From Deltaproteobacteria bacterium (GTDB lineage Bacteria > Bdellovibrionota > UBA1018 > UBA923): DNA of 16,091 nt. The notes beneath the pieces are model-generated. The model saw only the letters and a program-made list of their open reading frames with translations. It did not search any database and had not been told where the DNA came from. Every line of letters begins with the position of its first letter. Position 1 is the stretch's first letter. The stretch spans positions 1 through 16,091 of the forward strand of contig JACQAW010000030.1 of assembly GCA_016194725.1 (NCBI GenBank), read 5' to 3'. Position numbers and translations under genes: made by a program. Positions 1 through 7,519 of this stretch are shown in pieces.

Positions 1-666
1 CTGGCGGTACTTACTGCGAACCAGGAAATCGGCGAAGACGCCGCCCATTTTTTTGACTCCGTCTGGAAGGGCGAAGTGCCCACGTCGTTCAAGCGGCTCG
101 TACCGGCGCCGACCAAACTGCACCGCAAGATCCTGCAGCTCATCGAAGCCGAAGTGGCCGCGGCAAAGCTGGGCAAGCCCGCGCACATCGTCGGCAAGGT
201 GAATACGCTGGTCGATGAAGAGGTGATCGAAAAATTATACAGCGCCTCGCAGGCGGGCGTGAAAATAGATCTCATCGTCCGCGGCGCCTGCTCGCTCGTA
301 CCCGGTGTCGCGGGCCTGAGTGAAGATATACGCGTCATCAGCATCATCGATCGTTTTCTCGAACACAGCCGGATTTACTATTTCGAGAGCTCCAAGGTCA
401 TGTATCTTTCCAGCGCTGACTGGATGCCGCGCAACTTTTTCTCGCGGCTCGAGCTGGCATTTCCCATTTACGACAACGACCTTTACCGTTATCTTGAATC
501 GGTCGTGCTGGGCACTTACCTGGCCGACACTACCAAAGCACAGGAATTGACGGCCGAGGGCGTCTGGCGAAAACCCGCTCCCGCCCCCGGCCAGAAGCCG
601 CTTCGCTCGCAGTTTCATTTCGAAGAGCTTGCGAAAATCGGCTATAAGGGAACCCCACTTGAATAA
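1..666 (+). CDS. ppk1: Polyphosphate kinase 1, C-terminal part (5' truncated by window edge)
   Basis: The frame is open from base 1 and gives the last 221 residues of a protein normally near 700 residues, so only the C-terminal catalytic region is present. PPK1 reversibly transfers the terminal phosphate of ATP onto polyphosphate through a phosphohistidine. The visible blocks are typical of the family: LTANQEIGED at the left edge, then VGKVNTLVDEEVIEKLY, IVRGACSLVPGV, IIDRFLEHSRIYYF and SADWMPRN. The His in FLEH, about residue 122 of the fragment, corresponds to the second conserved catalytic-site His of PPK1 (His592 in E. coli). The internal ATG-like starts are not the real start; the gene begins outside the window. 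Its stop overlaps the start of the following phosphatase gene, which suggests translational coupling. It converges with the pst-pho-ppx operon, which carries the opposing enzyme, exopolyphosphatase. Confidence 0.96.
   Translation: MAVLTANQEIGEDAAHFFDSVWKGEVPTSFKRLVPAPTKLHRKILQLIEAEVAAAKLGKPAHIVGKVNTLVDEEVIEKLYSASQAGVKIDLIVRGACSLVPGVAGLSEDIRVISIIDRFLEHSRIYYFESSKVMYLSSADWMPRNFFSRLELAFPIYDNDLYRYLESVVLGTYLADTTKAQELTAEGVWRKPAPAPGQKPLRSQFHFEELAKIGYKGTPLE
646..651 (+). promoter_or_regulatory. Ribosome binding site that sets the sixA-like start
   Basis: AAGGGA lies 7 nt before a TTG at 659, inside the 3' end of ppk1. This favours the TTG at 659 over the longer open frame that begins at a TTG at 629, which has no such site and would add ten residues before the conserved strand LILVRHG. 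Confidence 0.6.
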
Positions 667-1117
667 GACTCTGATTCTTGTTCGTCACGGCCACCGCAGC
701 AAGGCGCTTGGCCACGAGGTCGACAACGGCGTGAGCTCAAAAGGCAGCAAGCAGGCGGCGCGCATCGAGCGGCGGTTCCGCAAACTCTATCCCGATGAAG
801 AGGCGCTGGTGGTCAGCAGCCCCAAACGCCGCTGCATCGAAACCGTGGCTCCGCTGGTTCATGACGACGAAAGCAAGATTCAGATCATGGCCTCACTGGA
901 CGAAGACGGCAATGTGGAGCAAAAAGCGAAAGACTTCATTCGCTGGTGGCGCGACGAAGGCCCGATGCTGACAGTGGCCTGCTCGCATGGCGATTGGCTG
1001 CCCGTGGCTGTAAAACTGCTGACGGGAGCCAAGGCGGAACTGAAAAAGGGCGCTTGGGCTGAAATCGAAGAAGACGAAGGCAACGTCAAACTCACCTGGC
1101 TCGTTCAGGAGCTTTGA
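659..1117 (+). CDS. sixA: SixA-type histidine phosphatase
   Basis: This 152-residue protein belongs to the histidine phosphatase (phosphoglycerate mutase-like) superfamily, SixA branch, whose known members remove phosphate from phosphohistidine on histidine-containing phosphotransfer proteins. The catalytic RHG sits at the N-terminus in LILVRHGHRSK. SSPKRRCIETV matches the second conserved arginine region, and CSHGDW carries the second catalytic His. The length matches stand-alone SixA proteins and there is no signal peptide, so it should be cytoplasmic. The TTG start at 659 overlaps the ppk1 stop at 664-666 and is preceded by AAGGGA. Tight coupling to ppk1 suggests a role linked to polyphosphate metabolism or to a phosphohistidine intermediate; that link is inferred. 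The substrate cannot be read from the sequence, and another small phosphoester is possible. Confidence 0.85.
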   Translation: MNKTLILVRHGHRSKALGHEVDNGVSSKGSKQAARIERRFRKLYPDEEALVVSSPKRRCIETVAPLVHDDESKIQIMASLDEDGNVEQKAKDFIRWWRDEGPMLTVACSHGDWLPVAVKLLTGAKAELKKGAWAEIEEDEGNVKLTWLVQEL

Positions 1118-1119
1118 GT

Positions 1120-2043
1120 TCATTGACGGGTAAGCAGCTTTTCGCACTTGATGCTGGAAACAGGCAGGTTCTTGGGAGCATCGGGCATGCCCCAGAAAGC
1201 ACGCCACATTGTTTTAATCCTGTTCATCAGCCCGTGGCCCAGTAACTTGCGCAGGTTGCCAGCTTGCATGACAGTGCCCAACTCCTGCTCGGTGCCATTT
1301 GAAAATACCAACGTCGCCTTCACGGCAACCAGATCCTCGTGGGCTTTCGTCACGTGCTGTTTCGAAAGTGGTTGCACGGTATCATGGGCCGCAAGTGCCA
1401 CTTCCCAGGAATGCGCAACCTCTTCAGGCATCGACGCATGTTCGAAAACATCTTGAAGATTGGTATTCCAGACGAGCGGATCGTGATCACCATCGATTGC
1501 CAGCGTCATCCGCACGCGAGTTGCTTCCAGATCCGCGATCTCGACAAGGTCGCCCAACTCTTCATTCCAGGGCTGCTTCAGGTCAATCGCCTCGCTGGAT
1601 TCCAGAAAAATGAGGCTTTGGGCCTCCACGCGGTCCGCAACCAAACCTTGATATTTGAAGTCGGCGGCGGTCAGCATCATCAGTCGTTCCACGCCGGGAG
1701 TATTTTTGAGCTTCTGCAGTGGAGCGCGTCTGCCAAACCAGGCACGTGCTCTAAGATCGAGCGTGCTGAAGATACGCGTTTGCAGCAGTGACTTCGAACC
1801 TTCAAACACACCATATCCAATCGCCAGGATTGGCTGGCCCGTGCTGGCGTAAAGCATTCCTACTTTAACGGCCGAGTCCACACCGGGCAGCACGTAATAG
1901 GCCGCCTTCGCCACCGGCCCCAGCTTCGCCTGAACAGTTATGGGCTTGGCGACAAGATAGAGATGTTTCGCGCCCTCGCAGTACGCAAAGGGGCCAAGAA
2001 AAACTGCAACAAAGGCAATGCCGAGGACTCTTGAGAAAAGCAT
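1120..2043 (-). CDS. Unrecognised exported or membrane-anchored protein
   Basis: I do not recognise this 307-residue protein. It starts with a short positive N-terminus and a hydrophobic stretch (MLFSRVLGIAFVAVFLGPFA), a signal peptide or membrane anchor. The Cys at residue 22 lacks a proper lipobox because Tyr precedes it. Residues about 45-85 are mildly hydrophobic and Gly/Ala-rich. The rest is a soluble alpha/beta-looking region with acidic patches (ESSEAIDLKQPWNEELGDLVEIADLE, quoted as two blocks around Pro-Trp) and a basic, Trp-containing segment near the end. ATG at 2043 was chosen over GTG at 2061 because it places the signal sequence at the N-terminus; neither start has a strong Shine-Dalgarno site. 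It lies 69 bp after ppx on the same strand, so it may be the last gene of the phosphate operon, or it may use its own promoter in that AT-rich gap. It converges with the sixA-like gene with only 2 bp between stops. Confidence 0.75.
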   Translation of the reverse strand: MLFSRVLGIAFVAVFLGPFAYCEGAKHLYLVAKPITVQAKLGPVAKAAYYVLPGVDSAVKVGMLYASTGQPILAIGYGVFEGSKSLLQTRIFSTLDLRARAWFGRRAPLQKLKNTPGVERLMMLTAADFKYQGLVADRVEAQSLIFLESSEAIDLKQPWNEELGDLVEIADLEATRVRMTLAIDGDHDPLVWNTNLQDVFEHASMPEEVAHSWEVALAAHDTVQPLSKQHVTKAHEDLVAVKATLVFSNGTEQELGTVMQAGNLRKLLGHGLMNRIKTMWRAFWGMPDAPKNLPVSSIKCEKLLTRQ

Positions 2044-2112
2044 GTAAAAGACCCATAACACACTAATCTTGAAGATAAAACCAAATTAGTCAGTTATTCG
2101 GTTTTCGTCCCG

Positions 2113-3609
2113 TCAGACCCGTACAACTTCAAGCGACCGCTTGAACACCGACTTGAAAAAAGCTTTCCGCTGTTCGACTCGGAAGACCTCGAGATCAGTG
2201 CTGGTTCCACCCGAAAAAGCTATATGTACCATAGACTTGGATACACTTGCCCGTTTGATAATTGTGGGCGATTTAGGGTCCGCATCCAACGCGTCGATGA
2301 CCCAAAGCATGGCCAGGCATTTCAGAAAAGCCTGCCGCCTCGATTTCATGTTTTCGAAGGGCACGTCGTCCAAATTGATCTTGTGCCGCTCGTGATGCAG
2401 GCAAAGTGACGCCACGAATTCCGACTCCCAGTCTTCGATGAAAGGGAATTTTGCGTTTTTAACGATGTAATAGGAGTGCTGCTGATTTCCAATAGTCGAA
2501 ACCGCTTCGCCCACGTTGCGAAGAATCGCGGCGGCATCCAGATACAAGCGCCAGTCACGATCGAGCTTGTGAAGCTTGCCCAGGCTGCGAAACAGGGCTT
2601 CCGTCATCGAAACCACCGCGAACAGATGCTTGCGATTCCCGCCAAACGTCTCAGCCTTTGCAATCAGGTCATCAAGATGCAAACCAATGCGCGAGGTCAG
2701 GTGCTTTTTCGCCAGCTCGATCTGCTCTTCCAGAATTCCGTCACGCAGCGAAAATTCCGTTTCGGCGACCTGCTCAATGCGCAAGGCCAGCATGCATTCC
2801 TCGAGTAACACCGCGCCAGCCAAAATCATATCAACACGCTTGGATTCCATGCCCTGAATGCCCAAAAGCTGCGTGGTATTCATGCGCTTCATGCGTTTAA
2901 CCAGCAAGCTCAGGTCTTTGAGCTTCAGGACTTTCTTGCCCGAATTCTTGCGCACGATCTTGGTCAACGCGCGAATGGTGCCGCTTGAGCCAATCGCACC
3001 GGCCACGCGCGGCCATTTTTCCTCGTACATCTTCACGACGATGAATTTCCGGATATAAGCGCGCAACTGGTCGATGCTGTCATGGGATGGCGGGCTCTTT
3101 TTCAAAAAAACTTGCTGAAGGCGAGCCGTACCCAGCGGAAAGCTCTCGGAATGCAGAACTTTCTTGTCCTGCGTAATCGTGATTTCGGTGCTGCCACCAC
3201 CGATATCGATCAGCGCGGTTTTTCCCTTGGGAATCTTTTCGTTCGAAAGTATTCCCAGCGCGATAAGATTCGCCTCTTCGGGGCCTGTAATCACGCGAAC
3301 GTCGATCTTTGTCGAAGCGCGCACCTTCGCAACCAGCTTCGCGCTGTCACCTGCTTCGCGCAGGGCGCTCGTGGCCAGCGCCAGTATTCGGTTCACGCGC
3401 AGCTCTTCGGCGATTTTCTTGAAGGAATGAAAAGCGTGCACCGTGCGTTCGATGGCATCGGGATCAAGCTGGCCGTGGGTGAATACGCCCTGGCCCAGCC
3501 GCACCATGATCTTGTCTCGATGAAGCGTGCGTACCAGGCGCCCCGGCCCCAGCTGGTGAACGTCAAAGCGTACCGAATTCGTACCCAAATCGATTATCGC
3601 GATTCTCAT
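2113..3609 (-). CDS. ppx: Exopolyphosphatase / guanosine pentaphosphatase family (Ppx/GppA)
   Basis: This 498-residue protein has the two-part layout of long Ppx/GppA enzymes, which cleave terminal phosphate from polyphosphate and, in some members, pppGpp. The N-terminal actin/Hsp70-fold phosphatase region shows AIIDLGTNSVR at the start, TGPEEA near residue 110 with the catalytic-type Glu, ALIDIGGGSTE near residues 132-142, AIGSSGTIRALTK, and FSLRDGILEE near residue 290. Residues about 315-498 form the helical HD-like C-terminal region, where the usual metal-binding His-Asp pair is replaced by Arg-Asn in ILRNVGEAVS (about 364-365). ATG at 3609 was chosen because the start of the fold is at that Met; the open frame extends 28 residues upstream only by running into phoR. 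The gene starts 10 bp after phoR stops, consistent with the same transcript and co-regulation by phosphate starvation. It is expected to be cytoplasmic and to oppose Ppk1. Confidence 0.93.
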   Translation of the reverse strand: MRIAIIDLGTNSVRFDVHQLGPGRLVRTLHRDKIMVRLGQGVFTHGQLDPDAIERTVHAFHSFKKIAEELRVNRILALATSALREAGDSAKLVAKVRASTKIDVRVITGPEEANLIALGILSNEKIPKGKTALIDIGGGSTEITITQDKKVLHSESFPLGTARLQQVFLKKSPPSHDSIDQLRAYIRKFIVVKMYEEKWPRVAGAIGSSGTIRALTKIVRKNSGKKVLKLKDLSLLVKRMKRMNTTQLLGIQGMESKRVDMILAGAVLLEECMLALRIEQVAETEFSLRDGILEEQIELAKKHLTSRIGLHLDDLIAKAETFGGNRKHLFAVVSMTEALFRSLGKLHKLDRDWRLYLDAAAILRNVGEAVSTIGNQQHSYYIVKNAKFPFIEDWESEFVASLCLHHERHKINLDDVPFENMKSRRQAFLKCLAMLWVIDALDADPKSPTIIKRASVSKSMVHIAFSGGTSTDLEVFRVEQRKAFFKSVFKRSLEVVRV

Positions 3610-3619
3610 TTGACCGTTA

Positions 3620-5401
3620 TCACTCCCCACCCGGAAATTTACACACGAACGTCGAACCTTGGCCCAGCGTGCTTTCCACCCACACCGTCCCACTGTGACG
3701 TTGCATGATGTGCTTCACGATGGCAAGGCCCAGCCCCGTGCCGCCCAGCTCCCGCGAACGGGCTTTGTCCACGCGATAAAACCGTTCGAACAGCCGCGCA
3801 TGGTGTTTGGTCGGAATTCCGGGGCCGCTGTCGACCACCTTAAGCAGTACCTCGGTCTTGGCGGCTCCAGCGTCCCAATGCACCGCGATTTTACCGCCGG
3901 CCGGAGTATACTTTCCGGCGTTATCGAGCAGATTCACCAGCACCTGCTCCAGGCGCCTTGGGTCGGCCAGTACCGTCGGCGACTGCGAGTCGATAGTTAC
4001 ACTGTGGCCTTTCTTTTCAAAAACGCCCTTCATCTGATTGAGCACGCGGTTCGTGAATTCATCCGTATGAATCAAGGTTTTCTGCAGATCCTCGACATTC
4101 GATTCCAACGACGACAGGTCGAGCAGGTCGTTGATCAGGCTCATCAGACGTGACGTGTTGCGCATGATGATCTCGATGAATTCTTTTTCAGGCGGCCGCC
4201 CCTGGTCAATATCGTGCCCAAGCGTATCCGCATATCCCTTGATCGCGGTCAATGGCGTGCGAAGCTCATGCGACACGTTTGCGACGAAGTCGATGCGAAT
4301 CTGCTCGGCCAGCTTGAGCTCGGTAACGTCGTGAAAAATACCCACTGCACCATAAATATCGCCCGACGTGCGTCGAAGCGGCGACACCGAGATCGAAAAG
4401 AATTTCCTGCCACTCTCCTGCTCGAACGGTATCGCGTTTACCAGGTTCGAAAGCCCTTCTTTAAGCGCGGTGCGAAAAGCGCCCAGGATTTCGGGATCAC
4501 GAAACATTTCCCAGAGCCTGAAATTTCGATCACGATCTTTTTCACGGCCGAACATGACCATGAAGCGGCTGTTGTAAAACAGCGGCGCGCCTTCAAGGTC
4601 AACCGCCAGAATCGAGTCCGAAATGGCGCTCATCAGCGTGGCCTGCTCCTCACGCTGCAGATTCAATCTTTCCGCCTTGGCTTCCAGATCGCGACGAATG
4701 CTGTCGAGCGATGTTTCCAGGTCACTCAGCTCGCCGAATGGCTCCTCGCCCGAACCTTCCTCGCTCAAAAGCTCATTGATACTCAGCACGCTGCGCGCCT
4801 TGAGCAGCAGGCGCCCAATCGGGAAAACCAGGCTGCGAGCCGCCCACACCGCCAGCCCCCCGATAACGGCCGCGATGACGACTAAAAATATCGCGAGCGA
4901 CGTGTCGAATATGCGCAGGCTGCGCGAGAGTTGCGCGAGCGGCATGGCCCCGCGAAGAACAACGTGGCGATCGGTCAGGCTTATCGCTCCATATAGCATC
5001 GACTCCCCAAGCGTCGCGCTCAGGCGCAGGCTTTGTCCAAAACCGGAGCTGCGCGCCTCTACCACTTCGGGCCGCTCGTTGTGGTTTCCCATCGTCTTTG
5101 CTTCGTGGCGGGAATCGCAAAGCACCTTGCCGCTGTCATCGATAATCGTAAGACGCAAAGAATTTTCCGATGGCCCCACCGAGGAATGTGCGTCGCACCA
5201 CGCGGCATCGGAAGTCTTCGGAATATCCCGGGCCAGAACGTCAAGCGTGACGTGCAGCTGGCTTTCGACCTGTGCGATGAACTGCCGCTTGAAAAAATAG
5301 CGCGCGGCAACAGCCGACGCCGTCAGGGCAACCAGTACAAGAACCGCCTGAATAAGGACGATTCGCGAAAATAGCCGCCAGGGAAAATGCGCCCGTATCA
5401 T
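3620..5401 (-). CDS. phoR: Phosphate regulon sensor histidine kinase PhoR
   Basis: This 593-residue inner-membrane kinase senses phosphate status together with PstSCAB and PhoU and phosphorylates PhoB. Reading from the N-terminus: TM1 at about 10-33; an extracytoplasmic region at about 34-165; TM2 at about 165-190 (IFDTSLAIFLVVIAAVIGGL); a HAMP-like linker and coiled coil to about 250; a PAS domain at about 253-363; HisKA with VSHELRTP, phospho-acceptor His at about 378; then the ATPase with the N box (LVNLLDNAGKYTP), DSGPGIP and GGTGLGLAIVK. The ATG at 5401 overlaps the phoB stop as ATGA, which makes translational coupling likely and rules out the longer in-frame extension that would begin inside phoB. 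E. coli PhoR has only a tiny periplasmic part; this one has a domain of about 130 residues, as in Gram-positive PhoR and some deltaproteobacterial PhoR proteins. Confidence 0.95.
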   Translation of the reverse strand: MIRAHFPWRLFSRIVLIQAVLVLVALTASAVAARYFFKRQFIAQVESQLHVTLDVLARDIPKTSDAAWCDAHSSVGPSENSLRLTIIDDSGKVLCDSRHEAKTMGNHNERPEVVEARSSGFGQSLRLSATLGESMLYGAISLTDRHVVLRGAMPLAQLSRSLRIFDTSLAIFLVVIAAVIGGLAVWAARSLVFPIGRLLLKARSVLSINELLSEEGSGEEPFGELSDLETSLDSIRRDLEAKAERLNLQREEQATLMSAISDSILAVDLEGAPLFYNSRFMVMFGREKDRDRNFRLWEMFRDPEILGAFRTALKEGLSNLVNAIPFEQESGRKFFSISVSPLRRTSGDIYGAVGIFHDVTELKLAEQIRIDFVANVSHELRTPLTAIKGYADTLGHDIDQGRPPEKEFIEIIMRNTSRLMSLINDLLDLSSLESNVEDLQKTLIHTDEFTNRVLNQMKGVFEKKGHSVTIDSQSPTVLADPRRLEQVLVNLLDNAGKYTPAGGKIAVHWDAGAAKTEVLLKVVDSGPGIPTKHHARLFERFYRVDKARSRELGGTGLGLAIVKHIMQRHSGTVWVESTLGQGSTFVCKFPGGE

Positions 5402-6078
5402 GCCTTGATACGATAGCCTACGCCTCGAATTGTTTCCACGATCTCGGAACACTCGCCAAGTTTTTTACGCAGTCCGAATACATGGGTATCGACCGTCCGG
5501 TCGCTGACCACGATTCCTTCGCCTTGCACGCAGTCGATCAGCTTGTCGCGCGAAAGAACGCGGCCACGATTGTCCAGCAGGGCCACCAGCAGCTTGAACT
5601 CCGAAAGCGTAAGCTTGGTTTCCTCGTCCTTGCACCAGACTTTGTGCTCATCAAGATTCACCCGCAGCCCGCCAACGTTGTAGCGCTCCGACACGGGTTC
5701 CGTCACCACGTTTACGCGTCGAATCAAGGCGCGCACCCGCGCCACGAAGACAGGAATTTCAAAAGGCTTCGTGATGTAATCATCCGCGCCCATTTCCAGG
5801 CCCAGCACGATATCGGTCGTATCGGCACGAGCGGTTACCATCAGCACCGGCAACTTGCCCGCGATCTTCTTGCAGATATCCAGCCCCGACATGCCGGGCA
5901 GCATCCAGTCCAGAATCGCAAGGTCGTACTTGTTGGCGCCAAGAAGCTTGAGCGCCTCTTCACCGTTTTCCACGCCGGTGGCCTCATGCCCCTCCCGTTT
6001 CAGGTGCAGCATCATGAGATCCTTCACGTCTCTTTCATCTTCGACTACTAGAATTTTGGCAGGATGTGCAATGCTCAT
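5398..6078 (-). CDS. phoB: Phosphate regulon response regulator PhoB
   Basis: This 226-residue OmpR/PhoB-family regulator has a receiver domain (about 7-120) and a winged-helix DNA-binding domain (about 130-226). The acidic pair is at residues 13-14 (VVEDE), the phospho-acceptor Asp is at 57 (LAILDWMLPG), the switch Thr at 82 (MVTARA) and the conserved Lys at 104 (YITKPF). The C-terminal domain shows LTLSEFKLL, SDRTVDTHVFGLRKKL and IRGVGYRI, typical of PhoB. When phosphorylated by PhoR it should bind Pho boxes, including the one at 11776-11793 in front of the porin, making the operon self-activating. The start is supported by GGGAG 7 nt upstream. It overlaps phoU upstream and phoR downstream as ATGA. 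KdpE or another OmpR-class regulator is excluded in practice by the context. Confidence 0.96.
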   Translation of the reverse strand: MSIAHPAKILVVEDERDVKDLMMLHLKREGHEATGVENGEEALKLLGANKYDLAILDWMLPGMSGLDICKKIAGKLPVLMVTARADTTDIVLGLEMGADDYITKPFEIPVFVARVRALIRRVNVVTEPVSERYNVGGLRVNLDEHKVWCKDEETKLTLSEFKLLVALLDNRGRVLSRDKLIDCVQGEGIVVSDRTVDTHVFGLRKKLGECSEIVETIRGVGYRIKA

Positions 6079-6758
6079 GTCAACGCTCCCTTTATTGTCT
6101 CAACACGCGCGGAATGGCGAATGTCTTCGCCCGTAATCGCGAAAATCACGTCTTCGGCAATGTTCGTGGCGTGATCGCCGATGCGTTCCAGATTGCGCGC
6201 CACCAGAATCAGGTTCAACCCCTGTTCGATGTGCTCGGGCCTGGCCTTGACGTGGTCAAGGACATCGCGAAAAATCTTGTTCTTCAGCCCGTCCACAATG
6301 TCGTCGCGCCTCAGCACTTCACGCGCAAGCGCAGCGTCGGTGCGCACGAAAGAGTCGAGAGTCTCGCGCACCATCACGCGTACCTCGTCAAACATCCTGG
6401 GCAAATCGATCAAGGGCTTGAGCGGCTCACCTTGAATATAGCGTTCCGTATTGTGGGCTATATTCACCGCCTGGTCGCCCATTCGTTCCAGATCGGTGTT
6501 GATCTTGATCGTGGCCACGATAAGCCGCAAGTCGGCCGCCAACGGCTGCTGCAACGCCAGAAGTTTCACGCAGGAATTATCCACCGCGATATGCGCGGCG
6601 TTCACGCGCCGCTCGATATCGTGAACCAGCGCTATTTTTTCGCGGTCACGCTTTTGCAGGGCTTCAGTGGCCGCTTCAATCGCCAGCTCCACCAGCCCCG
6701 CCATGCTGACCAGCTGCTCTTTCAGTTCCCGCAAAGAAGCATCGAAGTGCCGTTCCAT
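6075..6758 (-). CDS. phoU: Phosphate signalling protein PhoU
   Basis: This 227-residue cytoplasmic protein has the normal PhoU length and the two repeated three-helix PhoU domains (about 1-115 and 116-227). The paired acidic metal-binding motifs are visible around LERMGDQAVNIAHNTERY in the first half and LERIGDHATNIAEDVIF in the second. PhoU connects the Pst transporter with PhoR and keeps the regulon silent when phosphate is plentiful. The ATG overlaps the last base of the pstB stop (TAATG) and is preceded by GGGAGG with about 8 nt spacing, so it is translated with pstB. Its own stop overlaps the phoB ATG. Confidence 0.97.
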   Translation of the reverse strand: MERHFDASLRELKEQLVSMAGLVELAIEAATEALQKRDREKIALVHDIERRVNAAHIAVDNSCVKLLALQQPLAADLRLIVATIKINTDLERMGDQAVNIAHNTERYIQGEPLKPLIDLPRMFDEVRVMVRETLDSFVRTDAALAREVLRRDDIVDGLKNKIFRDVLDHVKARPEHIEQGLNLILVARNLERIGDHATNIAEDVIFAITGEDIRHSARVETIKGALT

Positions 6759-7516
6759 TAACCAAACCTCCCGGTGATGTAGCGTTCGGTTCTGGCATCT
6801 TTAGGAGCAGTAAAGATCTTGGATGTCTCACCGTACTCGACCATATCGCCGAGCAGAAAAAACGCCGTGGAATCTGAAATACGTGCCGCCTGCTGCATAT
6901 TGTGCGTCACAATCACTATCGTTACGGTTTTTTTCAGCTCTGTCACGAGTTCTTCGATTTTTGCGGTCGAGATCGGGTCGAGCGCGCTCGTAGGCTCGTC
7001 CATCAATAGTACAGAGGGCTCCACGGCAAGAGCGCGCGCAATGCACAACCGCTGCTGCTGGCCCCCCGACAGGCTCGTCCCTGGCGCATTCAGCTTGTCC
7101 TTCACCTCGTCCCAAAGTGCCGACAAGTGCAGGCTTTTTTCGACGATTTCTTTGAGCATCGCCCCTCGACGCAGGCCGGCAAGCCGCAAGCCTATCGCCA
7201 CGTTGTCGAAAACCGACAGGGAGGGAAAGGGATTGGGCTTCTGAAACACCATTCCGATTTTCCGGCGAATCGCGACCGGGTCGATATCTTTGCCATAAAT
7301 GTCGTCGCCATTCAAAAGCACGTGGCCTTCCGCCGAAGCATCGGGCACTTCTTCGTGCAGCCGGTTCAAGCAACGGATGAAAGTAGACTTCCCGCATCCC
7401 GAAGGACCAATGATTGCCGTGACCGTATTGCCCTCAAAGGACAGATCGATTCCCTTTACGGCTTTGGTGGCACCGAACCACGCATTGAGCTCGCGGACTT
7501 CAAGAATCTTGCTCAT
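6758..7516 (-). CDS. pstB: Phosphate ABC transporter ATP-binding protein PstB
   Basis: This 252-residue ATPase drives phosphate import through PstC/PstA. It has all ABC motifs: Walker A GPSGCGKST at 37-45, Q-loop in MVFQKPNPFP near 92, signature LSGGQQQR at 149-156, Walker B VLLMDEPTSALD ending near 180, and H-loop in IVTHNMQQA near 205. The QKPNPFP and CLNRLHEEVPDA blocks and the C-terminal YITGRFG are specific to PstB. The ATG lies 3 bp after the pstA stop, with AGGA about 8 nt upstream. Confidence 0.98.
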   Translation of the reverse strand: MSKILEVRELNAWFGATKAVKGIDLSFEGNTVTAIIGPSGCGKSTFIRCLNRLHEEVPDASAEGHVLLNGDDIYGKDIDPVAIRRKIGMVFQKPNPFPSLSVFDNVAIGLRLAGLRRGAMLKEIVEKSLHLSALWDEVKDKLNAPGTSLSGGQQQRLCIARALAVEPSVLLMDEPTSALDPISTAKIEELVTELKKTVTIVIVTHNMQQAARISDSTAFFLLGDMVEYGETSKIFTAPKDARTERYITGRFG

Positions 7517-7519
7517 AAC

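Noticed and set aside
1089..1120. Nested stem AACTCA/TGAGTT with inner CCTG/CAGG at the convergent sixA and unknown-protein stops
   Set aside because: The stem is short, AT-containing and interrupted by a 5-nt bulge, with no T run; it is not strong enough to call a terminator.
2044..2112. Possible terminator (AAAACC/GGTTTT) or promoter (TTGGTT and TGTTAT) between ppx and the unknown exported gene
   Set aside because: The stem has a 17-nt loop and the promoter hexamers match poorly. The gap is AT-rich but holds no convincing signal.
4214..5300. Several plus-strand open frames opposite phoR
   Set aside because: These are shadow frames of a kinase gene with all catalytic motifs in the right frame; no start signals or domains support them.
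6066..6761. Plus-strand open frame of 231 codons opposite phoU
   Set aside because: It is an exact antisense shadow of phoU with no family features.
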